Assembly (NCBI GenBank): GCA_012656075.1
Contig: JAAKBF010000174.1
Span: forward strand, 1 to 64,000
DNA length: 64,000 nucleotides
Direction of reading: 5' to 3'
Source of the DNA: Phytophthora hibernalis
Taxonomy: Eukaryota > Oomycota > Peronosporomycetes > Peronosporales > Peronosporaceae
Position numbers and translations under genes: made by a program. Positions 47,159 through 57,889 of the stretch are shown piece by piece. The notes under the pieces were generated by a model, which was given only the letters and a program-made list of their open reading frames with translations, did no database searches and was not told the DNA's origin. Every line of letters begins with the position of its first letter. Positions within the stretch are counted from its first letter, which is position 1.

Positions 47159-47675
47159 ATGGTGGAGCGCGTCTTCCGGCTCAAGCGGATCTGTGTCACG
47201 TGCGAGCAGCCTGTCGGCGGGCGAGTCGACGGGAGCACGGGGAGAAGCGTCTACACCGTTGAGGGACATTGGCGCGTCTGTGACCACTATGAGCAGCGCG
47301 GCATGGCGACCTGCAGGCTGCAGTGCAGCGGGTCGATCTTGCTGACCACGGGCACGGTGGATTGGTTTGGCGTGCTGAACCTGAGCGATTCTGCCGCGTA
47401 CCTGGCAAACGGCTGCTGAGCAGCGGCGTGATCGGTTGGGCCCCGCCTCCGTCTTGGATGCCGATCCCGCGCTCGATATGGATTTCTTCTCTTCTGTGCT
47501 AGACAGCGACGCGTTGCAATGCCTCGAGTCAGCTCCTTCGACGCAGCTTGATGCCCTGCTCACACACTCGCCCCCTCGCCGCGGGCTCCACCAGCGTCTT
47601 CACCGCTTGGGCCGCTGGTGCAGTCTCCTAGCGCGCTGGTGCTCCCTTGTCGCTTGGGCGACTGACTGCTGCTAG
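47159..47675 (+). pseudogene. GC-rich coding-like remnant, unrecognised
   Basis: This island is much richer in G+C than its AT-rich flanks, as expected for old host coding sequence. One frame (47159-47419) has several cysteines (CVTCEQPVGG, CDHYEQRGMATCRLQC). After a shift, another (47436-47560) is acidic with an LDSDALQCLESAPSTQLDALL segment, and a third Ser/Ala-rich frame may run to about 47800. No known motif is seen. The equally long minus-strand frame is probably a shadow. Confidence 0.3.
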
Positions 47676-47932
47676 CCGACTTGGGCACGGGGCGGCAGCG
47701 GAACACGAGGCCTCCTTTGTGGGGCCGCGGCAGCTTGCAGGTGGCGCGGACGTCCGCCGGTGGCTCGTGTCGTCATCCAGGTCGTCTGAGTATTTGTGAA
47801 GTGTCTGCCATCCAGCCATCCAGCCATCCAGCCCCTACTCTAGGAAATCCTAAGTGTCGGAACGGTCAGTATATTTCCAAAATATTTTTTGACTTGGATT
47901 GAGTACAGGAATATACATATTCTGTCAAGACT

Positions 47933-47952
47933 TCCGACAAATATTTGTCGGA
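47933..47952. repeat. perfect 20-base palindrome
   Basis: TCCGACAAATATTTGTCGGA is self-complementary. Related TGTCGGAA words flank it (47850, 47958, 48071) in an AT-rich interval, suggesting a small decayed inverted-repeat element. Confidence 0.6.
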
Positions 47953-48350
47953 AAGTGTCGGAATCTTTAACCTAGACGTAGCTGTCCTAATTAGCCAAAA
48001 TACCTGTTCATTGTGCTGTAATTGGTTGAAATACCGAGGTTGGCAAACATCTAACAATCCTACCATGTTATCTGTCGGAAAGACGCGTACCGGCATTTCC
48101 TTGTCATAAGCCTACCCAAATGCGTTTGAGGTTAGGGTTACTGTATTAATCCGACAAGCGAAATGCGTCGTACCTAATCGGAACTTTTCTGTAGACAACA
48201 CGTCTCCACGCGCTCCAAGGATGTACAGCAATTAAAACTTATAAAGACAGTCTCCGGTGAAATCTTCCCGTTGGGCTGCCGGATCCAGCTCACAGTTTAC
48301 TTTCCACCTCGTTTCCCACTACTCAGTGCCCAAGCCAACGAACATCGTCT

Positions 48351-48360
48351 CCCAAGCTTC
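48351..48360 (+). promoter_or_regulatory. CCCAAGCTTC directly before an effector start
   Basis: The last ten bases before the ATG of the effector at 48361. The core CCCAAGCYT recurs just upstream of both intact effectors at 61274 and 61755. It may be part of an oomycete initiator-type start region; this is inference. Confidence 0.35.
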
Positions 48361-49054
48361 ATGAGGTTCTACCACTTGATGATATTGACGGCTACCGTGC
48401 TGCTTGCAAGTGTTGACCCAACCTCAGTGTCGCGGGAATTGAAGGCGACAACACCTGGCTCTGAGGCTCGAGCTATTGAAACCAACACCTCAACCAAGAG
48501 GCTTCTGAGAGCTTACACCGATGACGAAGAGAGAGGGATTTCAATACCCGGTCTAGAGAACGTCTTCAAAACATTTTCGTCAAGCAAGGCGAAGGAGCTC
48601 CAGGGATTGCTCAAGGCCGATGAATCTATCGGCAACGCCTTCAAGACGTTGGGGCTCAGTAAAATGGCCATTGGTAAGAATAATTTTATCGAGACGAAAA
48701 CGGTGGCGAAGCTTTTTCGAGCACCAACTTCAAGGTTTGGTCCCAGCATGCCGCCCGGTTGAAGAAGCAAGACCCCGAAGGTGCAATGCTTACGTCACTC
48801 GCGAACGTTTTTGTCGAGAAAAACGTGGCGACAATGATTCTTTTGGGAAAGGATTCGAGGAGCTCACGGCAGGTCGCGAAAAGTTGGAAGCTGCGCAGTT
48901 CAACAAGTGGTTCGCTACGGACAGATACACCGCAAATGACGCTCTCGAAAAGGTGCTGCTCATAAAACAACGGAATATCCATAAACATCCCCGCGAGAAA
49001 TATATCTGGGGAGATTACAGCAAATATTACCGGAAGAGGGTCATGAACCATTAG
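48361..49054 (+). pseudogene. RXLR-dEER effector with WY domain, two frameshifts
   Basis: From ATG 48361 the product has a signal peptide of about 20 residues (MILTATVLLASVD core), RLLR at residues 47-50, and DDEER at 54-58: the textbook layout of a secreted, host-targeted oomycete effector. A helical WY-type C-terminus follows (W in KVWSQHAARL, then ANVFVEKNVATMILLGK). The frame shifts by one at a TTTTT tract near 48717 and again near 48850, after which a second unit (AAQFNKWFATDRYTANDALEKVL) runs to TAG 49052-49054. The upstream in-frame Met at 48271 would put 30 non-signal residues before the signal peptide, so 48361 is preferred. Both breaks are single-base indels and need checking. Confidence 0.9.
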
Positions 49055-50205
49055 TTGGTTCGTAGCGGGTATGACCCCCTTCTAATTTGACACACCGATT
49101 TAATCACCAAACGTTTGTTCTACAAACCTCTACCAGTGCCATCTACCCATACTGTTCTTTTTTATATCCGGCAAATTGCCCCTCCCCATTCACGGACCCG
49201 AAAGGTGGTTATTGCGGTTGTAAAAATACAGTATCCGCCACCTTTAAATCGAAGCGTGTCGACAGTTATCCGGCCACCAAAAACCGACGCAAAACTTATT
49301 CCGGCGTTTTCAATTTCAGTACACCGGCGTCAGGAAACACGAGCTTCCACGCTGCTGTGCCGCGATTTTCATCTGTTGTGGTACATTGTGCGCCACAGAT
49401 ACTGGTACTGCTTTGTTTGAAGGAACCGAGAACCACTAAGACTTGATCGGAAGTGGTCAATCTTTGATATGATAATAATGGGGAATATTTTATCTTAAAC
49501 TTCATTGACATACAATTTCCTCAAACGGGTTCATCATTGCAAGGATGGGAAGCAGCTTGATTCGCTCGTAGGGTTGACCCCGGGAGTTAGCTTCATGGAA
49601 GTTGGCTTCCTGGAGTCATCCCGGCCGAGTTAGACTGGTTGGAGTTCCCTACAGTTCTAAGTCCTACCACGGGACAAAACCAAAACCTTATCAAAGGTGA
49701 AAAACCCGTCCTAGAAGGACTTTCTACTTGATCAAGTCTGCTGATGTGGAAGAAGAGAAAAAACTCTCGCTGGCAGCTTGAGCTAGGCGGTCTTGACCCG
49801 AGAAGAGTCCTGCCGTAGCTAGCTCTGATCTTCAGGCCAGGCCTCTTCCCGGCGCCATGGGCGATGTGCCTTACTGGAACTCCGACTGCTGGTATTGCTT
49901 GAGCTTGAGGAAGAAGAATGGCGAATGAGCCAGTTTGCCTTGCCTATCTTCTCCCGATCCGGAAACTCTGCTTCCGAATTCGTGGTCCCCACCACTCGTA
50001 CATAACCTCCACGTTCTTTGGGACGTATCCGCGTTCGAGGGGTTAAGTAGTACTGCTGGTGTTCAAGGAAATCCAGCACGTATAAAACACAAAGAGAAAA
50101 TAGAAGAAGAAATGCAAAAGTCCAGGCTTTTATGCAACCTGGGTCGTTTCGTTTGATGAATCCAATTAAAGCTAAAGGAACGACGTTTATTAACCCCTTT
50201 CAAAC
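49055..50205. other. no recognisable gene
   Basis: AT-rich near 49450-49510. A minus-strand frame at 49819-50079 has a serine run and charged residues but no motif. Confidence 0.4.
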
Positions 50206-50566
50206 TTTTCTTGAAGACGTGCTGGGGATCGTGCCACACGGTGGCATCGACGGTGAAATTGATTAGCAGCCCCGCTGCCAGGGAGTGGCGTGGCGGGTTA
50301 AAACGTCTTCTGCTAAGGCGAGGAATTGAAGAATGAGCCTCTGGACTTTGCTCTGGACCCGAGCACTGGGTGGTTTCACTACCTACGATAGCAACCGCTA
50401 CTACTGCTTCTCCGAGGCGTCCACGGCTTGAAGAGAAGCTATTTTAATCTGCTCCGCGTCTCTTAAATCTCCATTTCTTCAAGACGTGCTGGGGATCGTG
50501 CTACACGGTGGCATCGACGGTGAAATTGATTAGTAGCCCCGCTACCAGGGAGTGGCGTCGCGGGTT
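50206..50566 (-). repeat. 3' B1-A2-B2 split direct repeat cluster
   Basis: B2 (50206-50299) and B1 (50474-50566) share GACGTGCTGGGGATCGTG through GGGAGTGGCGT-GCGGGTT. A2 (50295-50473) between them matches A1 at 55464-55643. The recombinase reading frame ends inside this cluster, with its stop codon in A2 (50463-50465). Confidence 0.9.
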
Positions 50567-51500
50567 GCCCGTTTGAGTGCTGCTGAGAGAGTCCACCGAG
50601 CATCTTCCGTGCAAGTGATGTTGTGATGTCGGACTTGAGCGCTGCGTATCGCTCCACGGCGTCCGACTTCCACCGACCGAACTTTTTGATTGCCAAGGTA
50701 TTCACACCTGCGTTAAACAAAGCTGTTGCTCCGCCACTACGTAGAGAATGCGAGCCAAAACGATTTGGATCGCCGCCGATTGATATTACCGTTCGTCTCA
50801 CTGCTGCAACGACGTCATCGACTTGAGGTTTGTTGTTGATGAAGACCTGACAGAGCAGTGAGTTTGCAGGAGCCCCTAAGGCTTCGTGGTGTCTGAATAG
50901 AAACCAGGCCGCTTGGACTGGGCAACACCACGGTGATCCTGATCGAGCCAGTGTTCTCGTAGTGCCTTCACCAAATTGATCACTTTTGCTTCCGCGGAAT
51001 CGAATCGTGACTTTCGCGGCTTTGCTCAATATCGTGCATAGTTTGTCTCTGTCGTCCAGCATAACTAACCATCTCGTGTGATGACGTACGGTTGAGACCT
51101 TTTCCTTTCGCGAGATATTCGGAACTCCGGAGCAGATAGAAGTAGCCCATGACCGTAGCACCCCACAAGACTCGGTCGTGGGTGTTACTGAAGTTGAGAT
51201 GGCGGTGGAGCGCGCGCAGGATCGGTACCGTGATTGGGTGCTTTCTTGCTGACGGTCGATCCTGTCGTCGCATGCCTGTGATGGAGAGCTTGTGCCCAGG
51301 CAGAAGGCCGACACTGAATCCGCGCTTGAGCTGATGATTCCACGAAATGTGGCTGACTTTGGAGAGGATGGTCGACGCGGAATTTCCTTGTCCTGTGAAT
51401 CCAAAACCGTATCGCCAGCAGAACACTGCGAATAATGCGAGTTGGTACGATTGTCGATCGCGATCATTTGAGAGCCACGGGGAAAACTGCATGAACTTGC
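50463..51500 (-). pseudogene. tyrosine recombinase of the Ngaro/PAT-like element
   Basis: The clearest catalytic region is near 50640-50760: HSLRSGGATALFNAG, then KKFGRWKSDAVERYAAL. This provides H-x-x-R, the G-R-W and the final tyrosine nucleophile of the phage-integrase family. Upstream (51492-50980, another frame) is the N-terminal half with the conserved first arginine region (TVMGYFYLLRSSEYL). The two halves lie in different frames and meet near 51000, so one base separates them from a continuous enzyme. In this element class the enzyme inserts circular DNA into the genome by site-specific recombination. Confidence 0.87.
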
Positions 51501-51531
51501 ACCAGGCTGTCCACTGCTGCCAAGTCCCGGC

Positions 51532-53620
51532 CTATTTTGCGGCTGACGACGCCGGCCTGCAGTTTGAAGAGAATGTCTTGTAAATTTTTCTCCATGCAGG
51601 TGGAGCTGGGACCTGCGACCAAGATGACGAGAAGTTAGACCAAATAGATGTATGGGGCTCGCTCCAGGCCCTAGAAGCTGCATCGGCCATTCGATTTGAG
51701 GCTCCGGGCAAGTGAGCAGCCGATACCCGGATGTTGAACACGGCCTTTCCAAGCCTGATTGCCCAGTTTATTTCTTGAGCTTCCGCGCAGGGCTTGACAG
51801 ACGGTTGCTCCAAGATACGGCGGACACGTTGTCGCTCCAGCAGCGGATGTGAGGCGTTGTTGATGACGTCATTGTCGACCACTGCGCTCCCCATGTTCAC
51901 GTAGCGAGCGCGATGCACAGGTCCTCTCTCACATTAATTGAGAAGGATCCAGACTTGATGCCCTCAATTTCCTCGCAGTCAAATCATAGTTGGATGAATT
52001 CATTGCACGAAGGGCTCAGTACCGCCAGACCCATGTCTGATGCGTCCATATAGATGTGAATGTATGGTTCCGGTGTCGAGCCGAACATACTCAGCGGCAA
52101 CTAGGACAGATGCCCATACATCAGGATGTACCGGAACCAGTGTAGATCTGAGATTACCTCAACTGGCGGTTGACGACGGCCGTATCGGGGCCATCGCGTT
52201 GCAGAAGACTGAAGTTGCTGAACGAAGGATTGGGCACTACGAAGGCATGTCGTGATGTATCTCGAACTGCCGAGAACTTAGAGGAGTTCATTGCGCGTGG
52301 CCTTACCCTGATTTAGGAGGTTTTTAATGCGCTTGATGCCTTTGTCGATCTTGTTTTGCGGGATCGACAGCGTGCGATTTATGGTATCCCAGGTAAGACC
52401 CAAGACGGTTATGCGGGTTTCCCATAGCGAGAACTTGGCTTCGTTGATGGAGCGGGGGCCCAGGATCGCTACCATTGAGTGCCGTAGTATAGCTTTAGCT
52501 AACTGGAGCCTGTCTCCAGAGTCGATCTCGATCATGACGTGGTCGTCAACCCACTCATATCCAAAAACGGAGTTTGATCTCGAGAATCCGCTACTGTAGC
52601 TGGCGAATTTTGAGAAACAAGCCAAGAGATTACCCGTCCGAATACACCGTAGAATTTCGGTGAGCCGGACCATCCGAAAGGAGCGGCAAGATCGATAACT
52701 AGCGCGTTGATCTCTGGAATCAAGCCAGCCATTTGGTGGACGTGACTTGCGTGGGTCATCAGATGCCGGTATGCGCCCTTCACTTCCCCTTTTAGGATTC
52801 GAATTGTACGGTTTGGGTGTGCTGTCGCCAAAGCTTCGATTCTTGCGGCAAGCACAGTGACATCCAGGTATTCCACTTCGGGTAGGCACGTTTTATCGAG
52901 GAGATCGTTCGTAGATTCACCCGCTGGAAAGGTGAGATCGTGGATTAATCGCATTTCGATGAGCGGGTCAACGTCATTCTTCCCGACAGCGCCGAATGGA
53001 CTACAGTGTACGTTCGACCACTGGCCCAGTGAATCAGCATCCACCACTAGAAATCTGCCAGCCTCCTGACCACTGCGAATGCTTCGTAGGTCTGCATTTA
53101 GGTGACGAACAAAAGATTGGTGATTCTTTGGTGGTGGGCGAGTTTGGTGTGGCTTTTCGAGCCACATGGGAGTGATGCCGTGTGTTGCGATCTCCACAAG
53201 ATGCGAGAGATGAGGATATCCGTCTAAAAGAAACGTCAGGCGCTCCGGAACGAGAGCCTTGTTTGGCCGACTGTCGTTATTAGTTTCGTGTCGATACCAG
53301 CGCACCGTGTCGACAATTCCTAGCTCCTTTCTACGAACGATGTCCGATAGTGGGGCTTGTGCCACTTCGTCGAGGCCACTCGAAGCCTTCGTTGATCCCG
53401 ACGTGTACCGAAACCCGAGATTGCGGCATCCGGCCGATTGGCGGGACTCCTCAAGTAGTAGATCTTCTTCTAAACGATCCACAATTACGTAAGCGGTACT
53501 TCGTGACAGAGTGACCAGTTTGGTTTTGGAGGAATCGCACACACCATGACGGACGTCATGTACTGGTGTGTCCACTGGGTTTGCGCCGTGAGAAACAAGG
53601 TTCATATGCGAAGACACCAT
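51532..53620 (-). pseudogene. reverse transcriptase and RNase H of the Ngaro/PAT-like element
   Basis: The RT opens in the frame from 53620, with GRFLVVDADSLGQWSNVHCSP-like and MRLIHDLTFP segments (about 52950-53050) and RILKGEVKGAYRH (about 52760-52800). A frame change near 52590 leads to the catalytic YEWVDDHVMIE (about 52525-52560) with both aspartates, then VLGLTWDT. The RNase H begins with MDASDMGLAVLSP (about 52015-52055) and ends with SAAHLPGASNRMADAASRAW near 51655-51715. Order and motifs are those of DIRS-order elements, not gypsy. At least three frame changes are present. Confidence 0.85.
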
Positions 53621-53844
53621 CGAGATTGGAGCTTCTTTCGATGAAGCAAAATTGAAAGAGCCGAGCGAGTACTGATGACTGCTCGGCTTGATTGATCTCC
53701 GACGGCAACGAACGAAGCCGACGGAGAGTTGAACGAATTTGAGGAAGAACTGACTTGGTCTGGAGAGACGCGTTGCGATACCAAAGCGGACACAGATTGG
53801 GGCCCCGGCATGCTACCAGTGTCTATAGGAGAGCTACCCTGGCG

Positions 53845-55011
53845 TCATAGCGAGGCGTGTTCTGGCTTCAAACCTCCAAAACGTTCGCCAATTAAGTCGT
53901 GCACGATGTGGTGGAGACTCTCCGGGACGAAATGAGATCGTTTGTTGGAGAGACACGACTTGCCGTTGTTAGCCTTACAGCCGCTGTTGGACAGGAAACG
54001 AAGACATAGTCGCTTGCCATCCTGTCCAGGTACCTGTCCGTACACATCAGGGGAATTGATGGTTCCGATTTGGTCACGCGGTGTACACGGCGCTGGCTGC
54101 TGTCGAAGTGCTGTGAATGATTTGACGAGTTCGTGGAGCTTATCGTCCGCTTAGCGCTCGTACCAGATAGAACGGCATGCAGCTCGTGGATGTGAGGTCA
54201 CCATATCGTCAATTCGTCGCTGGGTCGGCGACGGTACGATCGAGTGTTTTGAACGATGATCCATGTGACGCTGATCAGGTTCCACCGGTGCGAGGTCCAT
54301 TCTGGCGCTTGGAAGTGAGGTAGCTGCATCTTCTTGATCAGCATGACCTGAAATGGTGGTGACGTTTGCTGATCGTGTTCCTGAAGAGGGCGGGACGTCC
54401 GCGTGCGATGCAAATGCGTGAAACGCTGCATCCGATCGCAGTTGAAGAAATCTCTCGGCGAGATCGGGATGGCTTAGAAGCAGCTGCGCGATTTGAGCGT
54501 CCTTGTTTGCTTCAATCGACACAGTATGGTTAAACCTTGGTCTTGCTGTCGGTCGTTTGGTTTCTTCATTCTCGGCGTAGCGTTTGCGGAATGGTTGAGA
54601 TGGCAAGTGGTTTCGTTCAGGAGAAGGTTCGTTGATTATTTCGTCGTCATCATCATCTACTTCGGGGTCGAACAGAGTAAGGTCATTGCTCTGCTGCGCG
54701 ACCTGTCCGCCGTGCACCGACGAAAGAAGTGGCTGATCCTCTGATACCACTGGCGGTCGGCAGAATGTTGTCCCGACGGACGATGGTACTGGCAGGACGT
54801 GGCCATCGACATGGTAGGCTTAGTCAACTGCATGTTGTAACACAAACGATGTTCGGTCACCTTTCTTGGGGTCCACCCAGGTCGTGATTGTGTTCGGTGG
54901 TGGGAACGAGGAAGGGTCAATGAGATCATTGAGGATGACGGATATGTCCATCGAGCCGTCATTCGAGCTCGTGCCACACACTCGATCTAGAATTGCATGA
55001 TGAAGCTCCAC
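53845..55011 (-). pseudogene. gag-like region of the Ngaro/PAT-like element
   Basis: From 55011 a short acidic frame, then 54750-54151 in another frame: an acidic run of five Asp, a helical AQLLLSHPDLAERFLQL, and a Ser/Arg tail to a TAG at 54151. The next frame (54045-53845) has a C/H cluster (CLRFLSNSGCKANNG followed by C and H), compatible with a zinc finger for nucleic-acid binding. Position upstream of the RT and the composition indicate gag. Confidence 0.6.
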
Positions 55012-55463
55012 TAGCTCGTCTATGGACTAATCACTTTGTCCGAACTAGAGTGCTTCCAAGAGCAATGCTACCACCGGGGCACCGGGGTTATGTTGTCGGA
55101 TGTTGTTGATACCGTTTGGTCCAGCAGCTGAACGGTGAGTTGAGTTCCCTTGGAGGTTATCACCTGAAGCTGTTTTCATGCTCGATCATGACTGTCTGTC
55201 GAAGCAATGGCCCCGAAGTTGCTGACCTTGGTTCTTGTGCCGAGACTGTACAGCTCGTCGCGATTGAGTGCTTGATTGTCAACGTGTGGCCAACCGCATC
55301 GTGCATCCCGTCAACTCGAATGACACGAGGGCCCATGGATGCTACTTTGCAGTAGATAGGGAATCCCACTCGAACTGAACGAGGTCCGGGGTTACAAGGA
55401 GGTAGGAGCGCGAGGACAGCGAGGGGCCATGTTTCGAGGTCAGGGCGTTGAACAGACGACTGG

Positions 55464-55643
55464 GGGTTAAAACGGCTTCTGCCGAGGCGAGGAATTGAAG
55501 AATGAGCCTCTGGACTTTGCTCTGGACCCGAGCACTGGGTGGTTTCACTACCTACGATAGCAACCGCTACTACTGCTTCTCCGAGGCGTCCCACGGCTTG
55601 AAGAGAAGCTATTTTAATCTGCTCCGCGTCTCTTAAATCTCCA
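55464..55643 (-). repeat. 5' A1 split direct repeat
   Basis: Matches A2 (50295-50473) with few differences, both beginning GGGTTAAAACG and ending TCTTAAATCTCCA. It marks the 5' end of the element. Confidence 0.9.
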
Positions 55644-55743
55644 GTGCCGTTATAGAAGGGTCGTCACGAGTATGATCCATGCTAGACTGAAGGGACTGGA
55701 GGGAGAAGCTTTTCGATTTTAGACTCTCTTTATACCAGAACCG

Positions 55744-56254
55744 CTAGAACTGCTGAAACAGTATATACTCTCCGTTTTCCATCAATTTGGATGCTGGTAG
55801 GGCCTTCACAATGTCATTCAAGCCCAGCGCTTCACTCAATGTCGCTGGATTCATTCCGTAATTTTTCATTTGACGGAAGAGAACATTCCTTTGGTTTGTT
55901 GCAAACCAGCGCTTCACTTGTTGCCGACACAACTCCGCCAATCCAGCGACTCGGTTCCCCCAAGATGCGCCTTGCCAAAAGTTTCCATTCGGTACAACAT
56001 TTTCTCAGCATCCTGTAGTGTCAGTCTTCCTCGCTCTTCATCAGAATCGCCGTGGTCGTTGCTGCTAGCCTCATCAACACCTTTTTGGTTCGCAGCAAAC
56101 GGTTGTTTGTTCCGGAACCCGCGAAAGGAACAGCAGCGCCACGGAATGTGGTACGATCGGTGTCTTGGATGGCGAAGACGGAATCAAAGTTTGCCAGCAG
56201 TGTAGCAGCCGCAAGTACGGCCCAGACTAGACGCCTATGTTCGTGTACACGCTC
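55744..56254 (-). pseudogene. RXLR-dEER effector, frameshifted and without a good start codon
   Basis: A hydrophobic signal-peptide-like core (RLVWAVLAAATLLANFDSVFA) is followed by RLLR (about 56090-56101). After a one-base change near 56080 comes an acidic stretch ending DSDEERG (about 56026-56045), then a helical C-terminus. A stop near 55925 and a further frame give KRWFATNQRNVLFRQMKNYG and ALGLNDIVKAL, a WY-like unit, to 55744. No Met stands at the expected start: the codons before the core are E-H-R-R, suggesting that the original ATG was lost. An upstream in-frame Met (56362) would give a signal peptide buried 45 residues in. Expression as an effector is unlikely. Confidence 0.8.
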
Positions 56255-56378
56255 GGAGCTGCCTTGGTGTCGTCGAAGGAAAATTTCGGAGTGAGGCACG
56301 GTAGTTCCAGAGCAACAGGTCTGCAGGAAGTTCTTTTGAAACGATACAGCATCATTGCCCATCAGATCGTGTATTTAT

Positions 56379-56555
56379 ATCTTCAGCAATGAATAATAAT
56401 CATGGCCATGATTATCAACGTGTAAAATAATAATCATGGGTTACGATTATTCTTACACTTTTAATATCTTCAGCAATGAATCCATGTAATAATCATTGCC
56501 CATGATGATCAACGTGTAAAATAATAATCGTGGGCTACGATTATTCGTTGTCGGA
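56379..56555. repeat. tandem repeat of about 86 bases with palindromes
   Basis: Two adjacent copies begin ATCTTCAGCAATGAAT and contain TCAACGTGTAAAATAATAATC and TACGATTATT. The first copy contains the perfect palindrome ATAATCATGGCCATGATTAT (56396-56415). This is probably a decayed hairpin-rich element. From 56556 to 57180 I see no gene. Confidence 0.75.
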
Positions 56556-57184
56556 ACTTACCTGGATCACACAGATACACCTCTCAACTTACGCTTGGGT
56601 TGGCTTTGGGACTGACGCCAAAGTCAGTGTTTGTATCCCTTGCGGCACGTTTCGGAGGCCGGGCAGGCTCCAATGTGCGATCACCATCGCTACTCAAAGA
56701 TCTTTTCGGCATCTGGCGTGTTGATTCTTCTCGGCTGTCACTACGTTCCCCTACGCCATGAAGTGTTGATAAAGTCGCAAGGAATCGGCTTTATCCGTTT
56801 TTGTACACTGGCTGATATGGATTATAAAGCCACAGGTAAAAACTGAAAAGCCGAATACAAAGCCGCGGCAGTCGAGATAAAGCCGCAATGCAATACCTGT
56901 ACACATTGCACATTATGTATATGTACATGCTGCTATACGAACAGCAGGTGGGTCACCAGGTGGCCACGATCTTCTCCTCCATTCTCAAATCCCCCGGTGG
57001 GAATTCCACAGACAGAGACGTCCGGCATCGAGTCTTGGCCTGGCCGTCCCAAAATGAGACGTCATCAAAGGTTCGAAAGACATCGGTTCGCCGAAACAGG
57101 CTTGCCAAAGAAAGTAGAATGAAGTCAGCTTGTGTGTAGCTGCGTACGGCGTCAAAACGCGAAACGATGATCCACCTACGCCCA

Positions 57185-57690
57185 AAGTCATTTCAGGGCG
57201 AACAACTAACTATACAAATCATCTCGTTGCCAATTCTACCAAGACGGCATCAAACGGGGTGATGTCATCAAGCCACCACAAGTTGCGCAGACACTTATGA
57301 GTGGGTTCTTACGACAGAATTCTGAAGCAAACACGATTGAAATTGCTTCAGCAACAAGCTCCGACAAACGCCAGCGATTTATCAGTGAATGTTTTGACAA
57401 TGTATTCAGCGATGAAGAGCTCGAAGAATTTCAGCGCCTGCTCATCTACTTTCAAGCCGACAATTGCTTACCAGATCGCTTCATTGAAAAACAGTCGAGC
57501 ATTCGTTTGTTTATCTGAACAAGGCCTGCGCGAGAGCTCTTCAGAAAAGGAAAGATATGGGTCGAATTCTGGATAAGGAGAGCAACGTCGAAGAACAAGA
57601 CCAGTTCGTTGCACTGAGCAACAGACTGGCATTCAGTGGTGGGCGCATGAATTTTTATCTGATCTGTGGCAAAACATTCAGTTTCAGTTT
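57185..57690 (+). pseudogene. hAT-type transposase, N-terminal part
   Basis: Frames here read TNYTNHLVANSTKTAS and SSSHHKLRRHL, then CFDNVFSDEELEEFQRLLIYFQADNCLPDRFIEKQS and a continuation NKACARALQKRKDMG in a third frame. This is an arrangement seen upstream of the DUF659 core in hAT transposases. The gene stops making sense at about 57690, where a minus-strand LINE begins, and resumes at 59290. Several frame changes are present. Confidence 0.55.
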
Positions 57691-57889
57691 CTCAGTTAGG
57701 TACATTGATGTCATTTAGTTGTGTGTCTTTTCTAACGACCTCCTATGTCCATTCCTCTGACTGCCTCTTTATCAGCCGTCGGCTGAGGATCCCGCCATCA
57801 TCATTCCCTCGTGGCCAGTCTCCTCCGATGCCCACTCAGAATTAACGTGCGCTCACTCAACCGAGGTCGCAATTCCATATTCAAGATCC

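Larger units (their letters stand above)
50206..55643 (-). mobile_element. Ngaro/PAT-like tyrosine-recombinase retrotransposon with split direct repeats
   Basis: Reading leftwards: repeat A1 (55643-55464), gag-like frames, reverse transcriptase plus RNase H, a tyrosine recombinase, then B1 (50566-50474), A2 (50473-50295) and B2 (50299-50206). A1 and A2 differ at only a few bases over about 180, and B1 and B2 are a near-identical pair of about 93. This A1 - internal - B1A2B2 order is the split-direct-repeat structure of Ngaro and PAT elements, which integrate through a circular intermediate using a recombinase rather than an integrase. No methyltransferase domain was seen between RNase H and recombinase, unlike many DIRS1 members. 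The near-identity of the repeats suggests fairly recent insertion, although the coding region has frameshifts. Confidence 0.85.

Noticed and set aside
47078..47563. Minus-strand frame of 161 codons
   Set aside because: Arises from high GC; low-complexity Ser/Arg/Ala composition with no motif, and the + strand has better cysteine patterning.
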